Below, in pieces: positions 8,680-20,187 of a stretch of 64,000 nucleotides of DNA. Under the pieces are notes generated by a model. That model had not been told where the DNA came from. It saw only the letters and a program-made list of their open reading frames with translations, and ran no database searches. Location of the stretch: NCBI RefSeq assembly GCF_000390185.1, contig NZ_AQHR01000041.1, forward strand, positions 124,001 to 188,000, given 5' to 3'. Numbering within the stretch: position 1 is the first letter of the stretch; every line of letters starts with the position of its first letter. The stretch is from Lunatimonas lonarensis (GTDB lineage Bacteria; Bacteroidota; Bacteroidia; Cytophagales; Cyclobacteriaceae). The translations under genes were made by a program, and so were the position numbers.

Positions 8680-8707
8680 AGGTGGCCGGAACTTTCCGGC
8701 TACCTTT
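8678..8707. terminator. Bidirectional hairpin between convergent genes
   Basis: A 12-bp stem, 8678-8689 with 8696-8707 (one G-U pair) and a 6-base loop, with AAA/TTT at its base. It sits between the end of the trp operon and the end of the convergent lipoprotein gene, overlapping the latter's stop codon. The T-run is only three bases long, so efficiency is uncertain. Confidence 0.6.
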
Positions 8708-10337
8708 GGTCTGCAGGCTCCACGATCAGGTAAAATCCAGTATTGGGTTGTAACTCGATGGGAATGCCCGCCAACAGGTCTTTCCCTAGATAGTTACGGG
8801 TCTTTCCCTCGTTTACGAAGTGAACTAGGTAAGAAATGTCCTCCTCCACTACAAACCATTCCGGAAACTGATTGATTCGGGGATAATCTATCGGCAGATT
8901 GAAATGGACTCGATGTCTGGGAAAATCAAATTTTAGCAATCCCGAGTAGGAATGTTCGGACATCAGGGAAATCTCCAACTCGTCTCCGTCTAATTCTGCT
9001 CCCAAGAATACGTTTTTCTCCCAGGGCTCTAAGGTAGTGCCCTGTGTTTTCCATAGGGAGTACATGATAGTTGTTCGCGCAAAATTGCCATCCCCATGCC
9101 ATCCCTCTATGATTCCCGTGCCTCGGAACGCTTCGGTACCACTCCTGTGGGAGGAATCCTGCATGGACCACATCACCTGAATCTGTGAATTTATCCAGGC
9201 TTCTGCCTCCGGGCTGGCTTCTCTATTTACCAGATTAAGGGCACTTTCTATGGCGTCTGCATACCCATCTGCACTGCCATTTTCCCAATCGAAAAACTCG
9301 TAATGGTGCAGGTTCTTGAATGCATTGAGGACAGGTTCCCGGTAAGGTTCATGGCCATCCACGAGGTAGACCGCGTAGTAGGCGTTTAGGGTATAGCCCC
9401 AGGTATCGGCAATCTCCTCGTTCAGGATATCGCCGGTGATCGGGTTTACCTGATTATAAAACAACCCATGTTCGTTTCGTCCCACTTCCAAAATGCGGTC
9501 GAGCATCTCATAGAGGTGGGGCCGGTACTTTTCCTGTTTCTCTTTGTCAACAAAGGCCAAGCTCACATACAGTTCACTTAGACCAGACACGATTTCGCAG
9601 CCATGGTCTCTCAGCCTGATTACCTGCGCATCCCGGGTGGGGTGGTTTTCTCCCAGAAAATAATAATCACCCAATCGTATGGCCCAATCTAGGTATTTGC
9701 GATCTCCTGTCATCCAATAAACCCGGGATAAGGCTTGCAAAAGTTCACCGTTCACCTCTACATCGAAGGAGGGAATTTTCCCAAAAGGAGTATCGTAGGG
9801 GGCATATTTCCAAATATCGTCGAGCAGGTCGATCATTCGATCAGACCAAGGGCTGGCACCTAGGTACTCGGTAAGGGGAAGTAGTCCATCCTTAATGTAT
9901 TCTGAACTGCCAAAGATGATTTCGTCCATGTCTATGTTCTTGGCCCAAAAACCTTGGGTTTGAAAGTTATAATCGTCCGGAAGTCGCCCTACGCGGTTGG
10001 TCAGTTGCTGTTCTACCCGGAGGATATCCTTCATTTTTCCCTCAAACAACGCTTTGTCGAGTAGATAAGCCGTTAGCACCATGAAGGGATAATTGTCCGC
10101 GGCGGCATCTTTTGCATTCCAATAATTCCCCGATTCCGACAGGTTTCTTGGAATCAGCCCGGTCGCAGGATCTATGTGGCCAAGCCATGCACGTACAAAA
10201 CCCAAGGAGCGTACGAATCCTTCATGGGCTAGATATCCGTTTTCCAATGCCACCTGAAATCTTGGATCGGCAGGCTGCTTGGAGCGACATGAAATCAGTA
10301 TAGACAGTAACAGAACTACGCATCGAAAATTTCGCAT
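8700..10337 (-). CDS. Lipoprotein of unknown function, possible alpha/alpha-toroid carbohydrate-active protein
   Basis: A 545-aa protein. The ATG at 10337 is preferred over a GTG one codon earlier. It opens with a lipoprotein signal (hydrophobic run, then 'LISC' at about residues 15-18). The body is rich in helices with recurrent Trp/Tyr/Gly turns, such as 'ADTWGYTLNAYYAVYL' and 'GSADGYADAIESALNL', reminiscent of (alpha/alpha)6 barrel glycosidases and lyases. No family-specific catalytic signature was recognised. The last 100 residues look beta-rich. Neighbouring genes encode a sulfatase, a uronate-type dehydratase and a glucuronoyl esterase, so a role in polysaccharide use is a reasonable inference but unproven. 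Confidence 0.6.
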   Translation of the reverse strand: MRNFRCVVLLLSILISCRSKQPADPRFQVALENGYLAHEGFVRSLGFVRAWLGHIDPATGLIPRNLSESGNYWNAKDAAADNYPFMVLTAYLLDKALFEGKMKDILRVEQQLTNRVGRLPDDYNFQTQGFWAKNIDMDEIIFGSSEYIKDGLLPLTEYLGASPWSDRMIDLLDDIWKYAPYDTPFGKIPSFDVEVNGELLQALSRVYWMTGDRKYLDWAIRLGDYYFLGENHPTRDAQVIRLRDHGCEIVSGLSELYVSLAFVDKEKQEKYRPHLYEMLDRILEVGRNEHGLFYNQVNPITGDILNEEIADTWGYTLNAYYAVYLVDGHEPYREPVLNAFKNLHHYEFFDWENGSADGYADAIESALNLVNREASPEAEAWINSQIQVMWSMQDSSHRSGTEAFRGTGIIEGWHGDGNFARTTIMYSLWKTQGTTLEPWEKNVFLGAELDGDELEISLMSEHSYSGLLKFDFPRHRVHFNLPIDYPRINQFPEWFVVEEDISYLVHFVNEGKTRNYLGKDLLAGIPIELQPNTGFYLIVEPADQR

Positions 10338-10498
10338 CACAACTGGCTAAGTTAGAGTAGGAAAGGTGTTTACCAGCTAAAAGTATTTATTTATATTTAC
10401 AATAACGAAGGATTCATCAATATTTTAACGGTTTGGTAATAGATCGTTTTGTTGCTGCCGAACTCTTCGGAGAGCCGCCTATAATTACCGGAAAAGGT

Positions 10499-10532
10499 TT
10501 GCGGATTTTTTAGGGTTATGGTCGTATCTTGG
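10499..10532 (+). promoter_or_regulatory. Probable promoter of the sulfatase gene
   Basis: TTTG at 10499-10502 and TATCTTGG at 10525-10532 (one mismatch to TAnnTTTG), 22 bases apart. The predicted start near 10539 precedes the ATG at 10554. Confidence 0.4.
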
Positions 10533-10553
10533 GTCACCTAAAATAAATAATAG

Positions 10554-12143
10554 ATGGAGAGAAGGAAAAGGTTGGAATACCTAGATCCAAAAGAACCTAT
10601 GGCATTCATTGCGGTCGGATTGGTTTCTACAATGTTGTTATTTTTATCGATGCAGGCGTGTACATCGGTCGTTGACTCCATTGCTGACTCCTATCCAAAT
10701 ATCCTCGTAATTTACACGGATGATCTGGGATACGGCGATGTCGGTTGTTACAACCCGGAATCAAAAATTGCAACCCCCCATATCGACCGTTTGGCTTCCA
10801 ATGGCATGCTGTTTACGGATGCACATAGCTCCGCATCAATCTGTACACCCAGCAGGTATTCCCTGATGACCGGACGATATCCTTGGCGCCGTATTGATCG
10901 CATTGTATTACCGTTTGGGCCCTCGTTGATAGGGGAAGACGAACTAACGGTTCCCAAGATGCTGAAGGAAAAAGGATACCAAACCGCACTGATCGGAAAA
11001 TGGCACCTTGGCTGGGATTGGAATTGGCGGGGTGGCGTTCGACCACCTGAGGATCAGATCACCTCGGGAGGAAATAGTCTGGTTACCGCTGATCTCCTTG
11101 ATTTCGGACAGTTGGTTACGGGAGGTGCCATGGGGGCAGGTTTTGATTATTACTTTGGACAGGATGTCCCAAATTTTCCGCCCTATGCCTGGATGGAAAA
11201 CGGAAGATTTCTAAGTAAGGACCTGGTTCAACTAAAAGCGGAAGAGATTGAATCCACTGCTTTTCGGGGCAATATTCATGGCGATGGCCCCGGAGAACCG
11301 GGGTGGCGGTTCGACGAGGTCATGCCAAAACTTTTAGGGCGGGCGGTAAGGTATCTACGGGAAATGAAAGATTCGGAAACGCCCTTTTTTCTTTTGTTCT
11401 CTACCACCTCACCACATACGCCGGTGGTTCCGGTCAGCGAATTCCATGGCAAAAGTGAAGCCGGTTTTTATGGGGACTACATACAGCAGCTTGACAAAGA
11501 AGTGGGGGAGATCATGAGGGTGCTGGAAGAAACCGATCTGTTACAAAATACGCTGATCATTTTCACCAGTGACAATGGGCCTGAAGCCATTGTAAAGGAT
11601 GTAGTTGCCAATCATGGCCATCGCAGTATGGGAGCCTTTCGCGGTGTAAAATGGGATGTCTATGAAGGCGGCCATAGGGTGCCTTTCATTGTTCATTGGC
11701 CCGGCGTGGTGAAGCCCAACACCAAAAGTAATGCGTTGATCAGTCAATTGGACATCATGGCAACACTGGCATCGCTTGTAGGGGTTCCGTTGCCTCCGGA
11801 GATGTCCGGAGACAGCTACGATTTTCTTCCCCTGCTTACACAAGAGAGTACGGCTGCGCCACGGGAATACTTAGTTCAAAGCACCGGAAGCGGAAAGGAT
11901 AGGGTTTTTGCACTTCGGCACAAGAACTGGGTGTATATAAATGCGAATTCCGGAAGGCTCCCATGGGGAACCAAACTTTGGTTTAACGAATATGAACGGA
12001 ATAGAGGAGTGGTACCCCATGATGAGCCCGATGAACTATTTGACCTCAGCAAGGATCCTGAACAGCGGTACAACCTGGTAAGAGAGGAACGCAAATTGGC
12101 AGATGAAATGAGAATTCTGCTGAATACACTGCTGGGTTCATAA
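10554..12143 (+). CDS. Exported sulfatase (formylglycine type)
   Basis: A 529-aa type I sulfatase of the alkaline-phosphatase superfamily that hydrolyses sulfate esters. The sulfatase signature CTPSRYSLMTGRYPW starts at Cys97, the residue converted to formylglycine in this family. Metal ligands appear as 'YTDDLGYGD' near residues 54-62 and 'TSDNGPE' further on, with 'GKWHLG' between. The N-terminus has a charged segment, then a hydrophobic stretch ending at Cys36, so it is exported and perhaps lipid-anchored. A Met at codon 16 is an alternative start. The substrate is not evident; the neighbourhood suggests sulfated algal or plant polysaccharide. A cognate formylglycine-generating enzyme is not in the window. 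Confidence 0.9.
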   Translation: MERRKRLEYLDPKEPMAFIAVGLVSTMLLFLSMQACTSVVDSIADSYPNILVIYTDDLGYGDVGCYNPESKIATPHIDRLASNGMLFTDAHSSASICTPSRYSLMTGRYPWRRIDRIVLPFGPSLIGEDELTVPKMLKEKGYQTALIGKWHLGWDWNWRGGVRPPEDQITSGGNSLVTADLLDFGQLVTGGAMGAGFDYYFGQDVPNFPPYAWMENGRFLSKDLVQLKAEEIESTAFRGNIHGDGPGEPGWRFDEVMPKLLGRAVRYLREMKDSETPFFLLFSTTSPHTPVVPVSEFHGKSEAGFYGDYIQQLDKEVGEIMRVLEETDLLQNTLIIFTSDNGPEAIVKDVVANHGHRSMGAFRGVKWDVYEGGHRVPFIVHWPGVVKPNTKSNALISQLDIMATLASLVGVPLPPEMSGDSYDFLPLLTQESTAAPREYLVQSTGSGKDRVFALRHKNWVYINANSGRLPWGTKLWFNEYERNRGVVPHDEPDELFDLSKDPEQRYNLVREERKLADEMRILLNTLLGS

Positions 12144-12229
12144 GTCATCAGGTAGCAATTTAACCAAATAGGTTCGAATACCCATCAGTAAGGAGGTAAG
12201 AGTCAGCATGGATAGATAAAAGCATATAC

Positions 12230-12250
12230 TCAATAGATATTATCTATTGA
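12230..12250. promoter_or_regulatory. OxyR-like operator upstream of katG
   Basis: A perfect 9-bp inverted repeat with a 3-base centre (12230-12238 and 12242-12250). It contains ATAG-N7-CTAT (12233-12247) whose inner bases also fit the OxyR pattern ATAGntnnnanCTAT. A further ATAG at 12212 lies 21 bases upstream, roughly where a second OxyR element would start. It is 73 bp before katG, a classical OxyR target. Confidence 0.55.
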
Positions 12251-12319
12251 ATTTCTAGTTAGTTGTTGATTTTAATTAGGTATCTTAGCAGTGCAAAAAG
12301 GTGAACAAAAACCCGTTAA

Positions 12320-14551
<2,232 letters not shown>

Positions 14552-14584
14552 TAGCTGTTCCTGAGAAAATGCGAAAGTAATCCA

Positions 14585-14620
14585 AATCGTGGCCCTTAAA
14601 ACAGGCCACGATTTTTTTTT
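14585..14620 (+). terminator. Intrinsic terminator of katG
   Basis: A 10-bp perfect stem (14585-14594 with 14604-14613) and a 9-base loop, followed by an unbroken T-run to 14620. Confidence 0.9.
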
Positions 14621-15773
14621 ATTGCATGGATATTGGTTTAGCATTCTCCTTAACCACACCTTCCATCAATCCCCGCATGTATCCAATGGCGAAAAGCGTA
14701 CCAATGGTACTGTAACCCGGTTTATCGTTAGGGTCACCTTCCATGGTAGGCACATGATCGGGCCTGATCGGACCCTTGTAGCCCACCTCATAGTAGCACT
14801 TCATCGCTTCATACATATCTGTTTTGCCATCATCGTGAAAAGTTTCTTCAAAATTGGTTGCATGCCCCCGAACGTCGCGGAAGTGGACAAAATGAATTGC
14901 ATTCCTCTTACCAAAAGATCGTATTGTAGCCGGGATATCTACACCAATATTATTTGTGCCCATGGAGGCAAAGCTCCCTTGACAAAACGTAATACCATTA
15001 GAAGGGCTGGGATAAAGGTCAAGGAGTCTCTCAAATGCCTTTACGGAAGTCATTATCCGAGGTATGCCCCGGATTTCATCGATAGGAGGGTCATCTGGGT
15101 GTAACGCTAGCTTGACGCCATATTTTTCAGCTTCCGGGATAGCGGCCCGTAGAAAATAGGCGAGGTTTTCCCACATGATCTCGGGGCTCAGCGGGCCGAA
15201 TTCCGTAAACTTCTCCTGGTTTGAAATATCTTCTATGTCAAACGCACTCACCAGGGCACCACCTCTACTGGGGCGGTCCAGGGTAGTTCGGGCCCAGTTA
15301 ATTACCGGCATCCAATTATAACATATGGTATCAATTCCTACCGAGGCTAGGTTTTTCATCAGTGTTATAAAATGGGCTATTTCCTCATCCCTTCCCGGAA
15401 GACCCAGCTTGATTGCCGTACCCAATGAGGGAGGGCCCTCGATCACCCTCAGGTTTAGTCCCTGTCTCCTCCAAGCGTCCTGCACGCCTTTAATAACAGC
15501 CAAATCCCAGGCGTTTGTGTCCGGCATGCCCGCCATCGCAGGATTGATACCACCTACCGCGCCGAGTACATTCATTTGCTTTGCAAGAGCAACTTTGCGT
15601 GGCTCGATTCCCCAAAAATAGGCCAGACACATATCCAAGCCCATGTCTTGCATCGGTTCGGCCATTTTAGGTACTTGCTTAGCGACAAGCGGGATGGCAC
15701 TGACGGCGCCGGCTGCAATACAAACGGTTGCGGCTCCCTTTTTGAGAAAGTCTCTGCGATTTCTTGCCATCAT
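14619..15773 (-). CDS. Mannonate dehydratase (UxuA)-like protein with a Tat signal
   Basis: A 384-aa TIM-barrel protein. It starts with a twin-arginine export signal (RRDFLKK, then an Ala-rich hydrophobic stretch). The mature part has features of D-mannonate dehydratase UxuA: 'CYNWMPVINWARTTL', 'LALHPDDPP', 'HFVHFRDVRG', 'FHDDGKTDM' and 'GPIRPDHVP'. UxuA dehydrates D-mannonate to 2-keto-3-deoxygluconate in glucuronate catabolism and is normally cytoplasmic, so the Tat leader is odd. It may be a paralogue with a different, periplasmic substrate. The gene starts 7 bp after the CE15-like esterase gene and is probably co-transcribed with it. A second ATG at codon 2 is equally possible. Confidence 0.75.
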   Translation of the reverse strand: MMARNRRDFLKKGAATVCIAAGAVSAIPLVAKQVPKMAEPMQDMGLDMCLAYFWGIEPRKVALAKQMNVLGAVGGINPAMAGMPDTNAWDLAVIKGVQDAWRRQGLNLRVIEGPPSLGTAIKLGLPGRDEEIAHFITLMKNLASVGIDTICYNWMPVINWARTTLDRPSRGGALVSAFDIEDISNQEKFTEFGPLSPEIMWENLAYFLRAAIPEAEKYGVKLALHPDDPPIDEIRGIPRIMTSVKAFERLLDLYPSPSNGITFCQGSFASMGTNNIGVDIPATIRSFGKRNAIHFVHFRDVRGHATNFEETFHDDGKTDMYEAMKCYYEVGYKGPIRPDHVPTMEGDPNDKPGYSTIGTLFAIGYMRGLMEGVVKENAKPISMQ

Positions 15774-15780
15774 TGGTCAG

Positions 15781-16995
15781 CTATCTTTGATATAGTTTAT
15801 CAGCGAAATCCAAAAAGTTTGCCCAGTCTACTGCGGTTAGGTTGTGTGCACCTTCCCGCATATGGTATCCCAAGGGCCCCAGATGAATTGGGTTATTTAC
15901 CGCAGGCGGCTCATCCGGCAAGGCATAGGGGAAATTATAGATAGACTTATGGACCCTAGAACCTAGCAGTAGAGAGAGGTACTCGCCTCTGGGATCCGCC
16001 CATTGGTCGTCCTGAGCGCTTGCCACGTAAACAGCTCTCGGCGCGATGGAAGCTATAAGCATATGTTGGTCAACGGGCAGGGCATCTTCGTTATCGCTAT
16101 ACCGCTCAAAGTTATCGGTAAACCAATAGGGAAAGTTGGTATTGATCCGGGTTACTGTCTCTCCGAATCGGCGACGCGACAGGGCGGCACCACCGCAACC
16201 CGACTCATTGGAGATGGTAATGGCCCAGCGGGTATCCTGTGCCCCGGTCCAAAGCGCCGCCTTTCCTCCCCTGGAGTGGCCCACCACCGCAGCCCGTTTT
16301 TCGTCGATATCGGGATCCTGCACGAAATAGTCCATGGCACGCATGGCTCCCCATGCCCAAGCCCCTAGTCCCCGCATGCCATTGGCCATTGCCAGCTGCT
16401 CGGGATACAAGGTTTCCAGAATATCTTCCCGAAAGGTCTCTTTGTTATCATCAGAGACGTCCTGTACGTGAAAAGCCGCCACTGCGTAGCCACGTTCGAT
16501 CAGCATTTCAGCCGGCCAAAAATCAGACTTGACCATGCGCGTAGGGTCGATGTTATCGGGAGAACGATGGGTGATAAGCAGAAATACGGGACTGGGAGTA
16601 TTCGCTGTCCGGGACGGAACAAAAACCGTCAGACGCATGGTGAGCGAATTTCCTTTTCTTGAAACCAAGACATCAACTTCCTTTAAAACCGCCCTGCCAT
16701 CCATAACATCTTTCTGTAGGTTTACCGTGGTAAAGGTCATACCATCCAAGTCTTTGGGAACTTGACCATATACATGATCTTCAAAAAGCCGGATAATCTC
16801 CGGACGGCGCACGAAGTTCCAGTCATCAATGGATGAAATAGGTTTTCCCTTGGTGCTAACAAACGGATCGGGAAGGGAGTAGGAGGGTACCTTGGCTTCC
16901 TCGTAGTTGAAGACAGCGTGTTGGGCAGTGGCTAGGTGAATGGTCCCCCAAAGAGCGATTAGGCAAAAAAAGGACGGGAAAATTGGGTATTGCAT
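15781..16995 (-). CDS. CE15-like glucuronoyl esterase (alpha/beta hydrolase)
   Basis: A 404-aa exported hydrolase. The ATG at 16995 is chosen because a Sec signal peptide starts there; an in-frame ATG at 17043 would add 16 residues. The nucleophile motif is GHSRGGKAALWTGAQD, the G-x-S-R-x-G-K pattern of carbohydrate esterase family 15. It is followed by 'NESGCGGAALSRRRFGE' and a C-terminal 'HNLTAVDW' His region, all typical of CE15. These enzymes cleave ester bonds between glucuronoyl groups of xylan and lignin alcohols. Adjacency to a uronate-dehydratase-like gene supports glucuronoxylan or another uronate polymer as substrate. Confidence 0.82.
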   Translation of the reverse strand: MQYPIFPSFFCLIALWGTIHLATAQHAVFNYEEAKVPSYSLPDPFVSTKGKPISSIDDWNFVRRPEIIRLFEDHVYGQVPKDLDGMTFTTVNLQKDVMDGRAVLKEVDVLVSRKGNSLTMRLTVFVPSRTANTPSPVFLLITHRSPDNIDPTRMVKSDFWPAEMLIERGYAVAAFHVQDVSDDNKETFREDILETLYPEQLAMANGMRGLGAWAWGAMRAMDYFVQDPDIDEKRAAVVGHSRGGKAALWTGAQDTRWAITISNESGCGGAALSRRRFGETVTRINTNFPYWFTDNFERYSDNEDALPVDQHMLIASIAPRAVYVASAQDDQWADPRGEYLSLLLGSRVHKSIYNFPYALPDEPPAVNNPIHLGPLGYHMREGAHNLTAVDWANFLDFADKLYQR

Positions 16996-17366
16996 CTGTT
17001 TATGATTTGTTAAATTGAGTTGCTGAATTGATCGTGCAACCATGCACCTAGGTTTCTCAACATTGCATCTATTATCATTCGGAAACCTGCACGGAAAGCC
17101 TTTTCATCTACTGACGTCGCCTTTTTATTTAGCGGGATATGGGAGTTAAGATAGCGTATTTTACTGGAATCTCAAAAGAAGTAACTGTTAAAGGGCGGAT
17201 GGTGGGGAGAAACCTCTGCTCAATCAGAAGAGGGTGATAATTATGTGTCGGAATTAAAAGTGTCTAACCGTAAAGTTCACATCCAAAACGAGCAGTAGGG
17301 GAACCAATGAAAAAAAAATCTCCATCCCCGATAGGTGTTTATCGAGGGTGGAGGTTGGTTCAAAGA
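16996..17366. other. Intergenic region upstream of the CE15-like gene
   Basis: It holds the minus-strand terminator of the BlaI/M56 operon (17311-17353). No TAnnTTTG promoter box or further gene was recognised; a short plus-strand reading frame at 17307-17519 overlaps the terminator and the M56 gene and is not credible. Confidence 0.4.
17311..17353 (-). terminator. Terminator of the BlaI-M56 operon
   Basis: On the minus strand a 14-bp stem (17340-17353 with 17320-17333; one mismatch, one G-U) and a 6-base loop, followed after one base by eight Ts (plus-strand A-run 17311-17318). It begins 14 bp after the M56 gene stop. Confidence 0.85.
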
Positions 17367-20180
17367 CTATTTTTTGGAGGTTATGATAATCGCGCCGTTT
17401 TTGGCCGCATCACCATACAGTTTGATGGTTGCAGCATCTTTTATAACGCTGATGGACTCTATGTCGCTAGGGTTTATACTATCCAAAGAAACTCCAATTT
17501 TCCCATCCAATATTACTAGCGGTTGATTGGATTGGGTATGTGGCAAGGAGTTTATTGGTTTGTTATCTTGGTGGCTTGAAATCGTATATAGGATTCGATT
17601 GATGTCATTTTGCCTCAATGCCGTTTGAACATCCTGAATGGTTCCCATTTTCACCTCAGGTTCCGCTTCAAAACGTGCGGTAATCTGCTTTGGATCCAAG
17701 TCGTGCTCCTTTAGCAGCGAAGCGATTGCCTTGGATAACCCCCCATCAATTGTCAGAATCTCTCCTCCCAAGTTGACAATTTTCTCATTCACTACGCGAA
17801 TCGTCATCACTTCTCCTTGTGCTACTTTACCGGATTTGAGGCTGGAAGCCGCGCCGTACCCAACGACCACTACACCAGTCCCAAGGAGCCTTTCGTAGTG
17901 TTGGTCATGGGATTCTATGCCATTTAATTTAAACTTCACTGGATAGATAGCTTGGTAGCCATCCTGCATACTTTTCACATTCCAGTTTGGTGCATTCTTA
18001 AAGTACCTAATAGCCTCTTCGTTCAACTCTTCCGAGATTCCCTTCACCACCTCGTAGTCGGTGATCTTTCCGTTCTTATCGAATACCAATTTCGTAAGTA
18101 CAGTTCCGGTAGTGTTGGTTTGCCTGGCTGCGGTGGGGTATTTAAGGTTTTTTTGAAGATGTTTGTTAAATTCATCGGTTGGGACTATTCGTTCCAATTG
18201 CCTATCTTGATTTAGAGCGACTAGTTCGTCAAAGGATGAATTCGTACCTAGGCTATCTGGTAGTTTAAAACGGATGGGTATCCGAATCTGTACGTTAGCA
18301 AGTTGACCACTCTGAATCCCTGGTGTCCACCTGGGTGAATTTTGGACAAGACGGAGTGCTTCTTCGTCACATCCAGCACCGATGCCCCTCAATATCTCTG
18401 GATTGGTGACATTTCCCTCTCGGTCTACGACGAATACCACGTAGACAGTACCTTGTACATTGCCCTGTTTAGCCCGTTCCGGATATTTCAGGTTTTCGCT
18501 TACATAGTTGTTCCAACCCTCCATTCCTCCAGCAGGTACTGGCATGGATTCCACTACTTCAAAAACCTCATCGTCTGCAATCGAGGAGGGAGCGGGTAGG
18601 CGCATTGCTGTATTTGACCTAGGGAAAAAGGATGCTGCCTGTTGGTTTTGCTTGGTAAAGTTGAATCCGACCGGAAAATTCATAATGACGGAAACCGATT
18701 TTCCATTGACTAGGCCGGGTTCCCATTTAGGGGCATCCATCCTGGTCAACGCTTGTAGCACCTGTTCGTCGATGCCTGCGCCAAAGCTTCTGCGGATCAC
18801 CGGATAGTGGATTTTTCCATCTTCTTTTACCAAAAACTCCAGTTCCACTACTCCGCTTAAACCCAGTTCCTGAACTTTTTCCGGAACGTTGACATGGGAT
18901 CGAAGGAATTCCTCCAGTTCCTTCCATCCATTCTCCGGCTTTGGCTCCTTTTCGACCGCGGTTCGTTGATAGGCGTTTTCATAGGATTTTCGCGTCTGCG
19001 AATTCGCCCGTAGAATTTGGATCAGTTCCCTGACTTTTAGGTATTCGTCATCGGAGGAGATTCCCGTAAACACATACTCAAGTTCACCAAGCTGGGCCCT
19101 TAACGTACCCTCTTCCAGGCTGCCGATTTTTTCATAGTGTTCGGTGCGCTTTAGCGTTCGCACGCTGATTCCAATATCGAGAGAATCCTTAAATCCCAAT
19201 ACCTGCTGTTTGATCGCATGCGGTGCCAGGGTATGGTGGTTGGTCAAAAACGCCAGACCCTTTTCAGTCTTCATACTGACAAGTCCAAAAAGCATGGCGG
19301 TCAACGGAACCACCATCACTAGCTTGAACCAATTTATTTTTGCGGACTTCTTCATCATGATAATTCTTTTTAAGGTTGTAGATCGGATAAAGTAATTGCC
19401 GATTGGAAGATCTAGCCCCTTAAAAGCCATCTTGACAATGAGTTTTGGATAGCTGGACTTGTCCTCTACGCTACCCAACACTTTTTCATCTGCTAAATAT
19501 TCATGTAAGTCAACCAATGCCATCCGCATGAGGTGGATGATAGGGTTAAACCAAAACAAAATGCTGAGCACCTGATAATACATCACATCCCAGGAATGCT
19601 TTTGGTGGATGTGTTCCAATTCATGACGTATAATCTGGGATTCCTCCTCTTGCGTAAGCTTCTGCGTATCATCCCAAAACAGCTTATCGAAGTAAGAGAA
19701 AACCGGTGCCAAACCAAAGGTTGGTATCAGAAAATAGGCACCTTTTAGCTTGTACTTTGTCTGATACCAACCCCGTAACTCCAGTTGCCGTAACAATAGA
19801 TACTGCCAAAACAACTTAAAAGCCAGAAAGAAAACTACCATCAGGTAGCCTGCAAAGAAATAGTCCCTCATTTCCCAAAGAATCGGAAGCTTGGTGTCGG
19901 TTACGGTAAATTCAGGTAGACCGATGGTACCGATCGTCTCCGTTTCGTCGAGACTATATAAGGACTGGAGCAGCTGTGTGTTTTCCAACGAAATGCTGGG
20001 TTTATCAAAGCTAACAGGGATTTCCACCAATGGGAAAAGCAGCGCAAGAGCAGGTGTCAGCAACAAATAAATCCGGTTGAACCGGAAGGTTTTTTCGTTG
20101 CGAAGAAACACCCAATAGATCCCGAAAAAGAAACCTAGGCAGAAGAAGCTTTGCCAAAAATAGTTGATAAACGCAGCCAT
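17367..20180 (-). CDS. M56-family (BlaR1-like) membrane metallopeptidase with three TonB C-terminal-like domains
   Basis: A 937-aa membrane protein. Several transmembrane segments lie in residues 1-130. A zinc-peptidase HELEH motif is at 186-190, facing the cytoplasm in BlaR1-type proteins, and a further hydrophobic segment follows at about 285-305. Three TonB-C-like repeats come next (about 420-505, 555-640 and 650-740), recognisable by 'YPERAKQGNVQGTVYVVF' and 'GCDEEALRLVQNSPRWTPG'. The last 60 residues resemble a TonB-dependent receptor plug segment ('DIESISVIKDAATIKLYG'). BlaR1-like proteins sense a signal and cleave a BlaI repressor; the partner is encoded 7 bp upstream. The sensed ligand is unknown, and the TonB-like part suggests contact with an outer-membrane or energised system. 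Confidence 0.88.
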   Translation of the reverse strand: MAAFINYFWQSFFCLGFFFGIYWVFLRNEKTFRFNRIYLLLTPALALLFPLVEIPVSFDKPSISLENTQLLQSLYSLDETETIGTIGLPEFTVTDTKLPILWEMRDYFFAGYLMVVFFLAFKLFWQYLLLRQLELRGWYQTKYKLKGAYFLIPTFGLAPVFSYFDKLFWDDTQKLTQEEESQIIRHELEHIHQKHSWDVMYYQVLSILFWFNPIIHLMRMALVDLHEYLADEKVLGSVEDKSSYPKLIVKMAFKGLDLPIGNYFIRSTTLKRIIMMKKSAKINWFKLVMVVPLTAMLFGLVSMKTEKGLAFLTNHHTLAPHAIKQQVLGFKDSLDIGISVRTLKRTEHYEKIGSLEEGTLRAQLGELEYVFTGISSDDEYLKVRELIQILRANSQTRKSYENAYQRTAVEKEPKPENGWKELEEFLRSHVNVPEKVQELGLSGVVELEFLVKEDGKIHYPVIRRSFGAGIDEQVLQALTRMDAPKWEPGLVNGKSVSVIMNFPVGFNFTKQNQQAASFFPRSNTAMRLPAPSSIADDEVFEVVESMPVPAGGMEGWNNYVSENLKYPERAKQGNVQGTVYVVFVVDREGNVTNPEILRGIGAGCDEEALRLVQNSPRWTPGIQSGQLANVQIRIPIRFKLPDSLGTNSSFDELVALNQDRQLERIVPTDEFNKHLQKNLKYPTAARQTNTTGTVLTKLVFDKNGKITDYEVVKGISEELNEEAIRYFKNAPNWNVKSMQDGYQAIYPVKFKLNGIESHDQHYERLLGTGVVVVGYGAASSLKSGKVAQGEVMTIRVVNEKIVNLGGEILTIDGGLSKAIASLLKEHDLDPKQITARFEAEPEVKMGTIQDVQTALRQNDINRILYTISSHQDNKPINSLPHTQSNQPLVILDGKIGVSLDSINPSDIESISVIKDAATIKLYGDAAKNGAIIITSKK

Positions 20181-20187
20181 TAGCGGA

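Noticed and set aside
14589-15104. 171-codon plus-strand frame opposite the UxuA-like gene
   Set aside because: It starts inside the katG terminator and runs antisense through conserved UxuA motifs.
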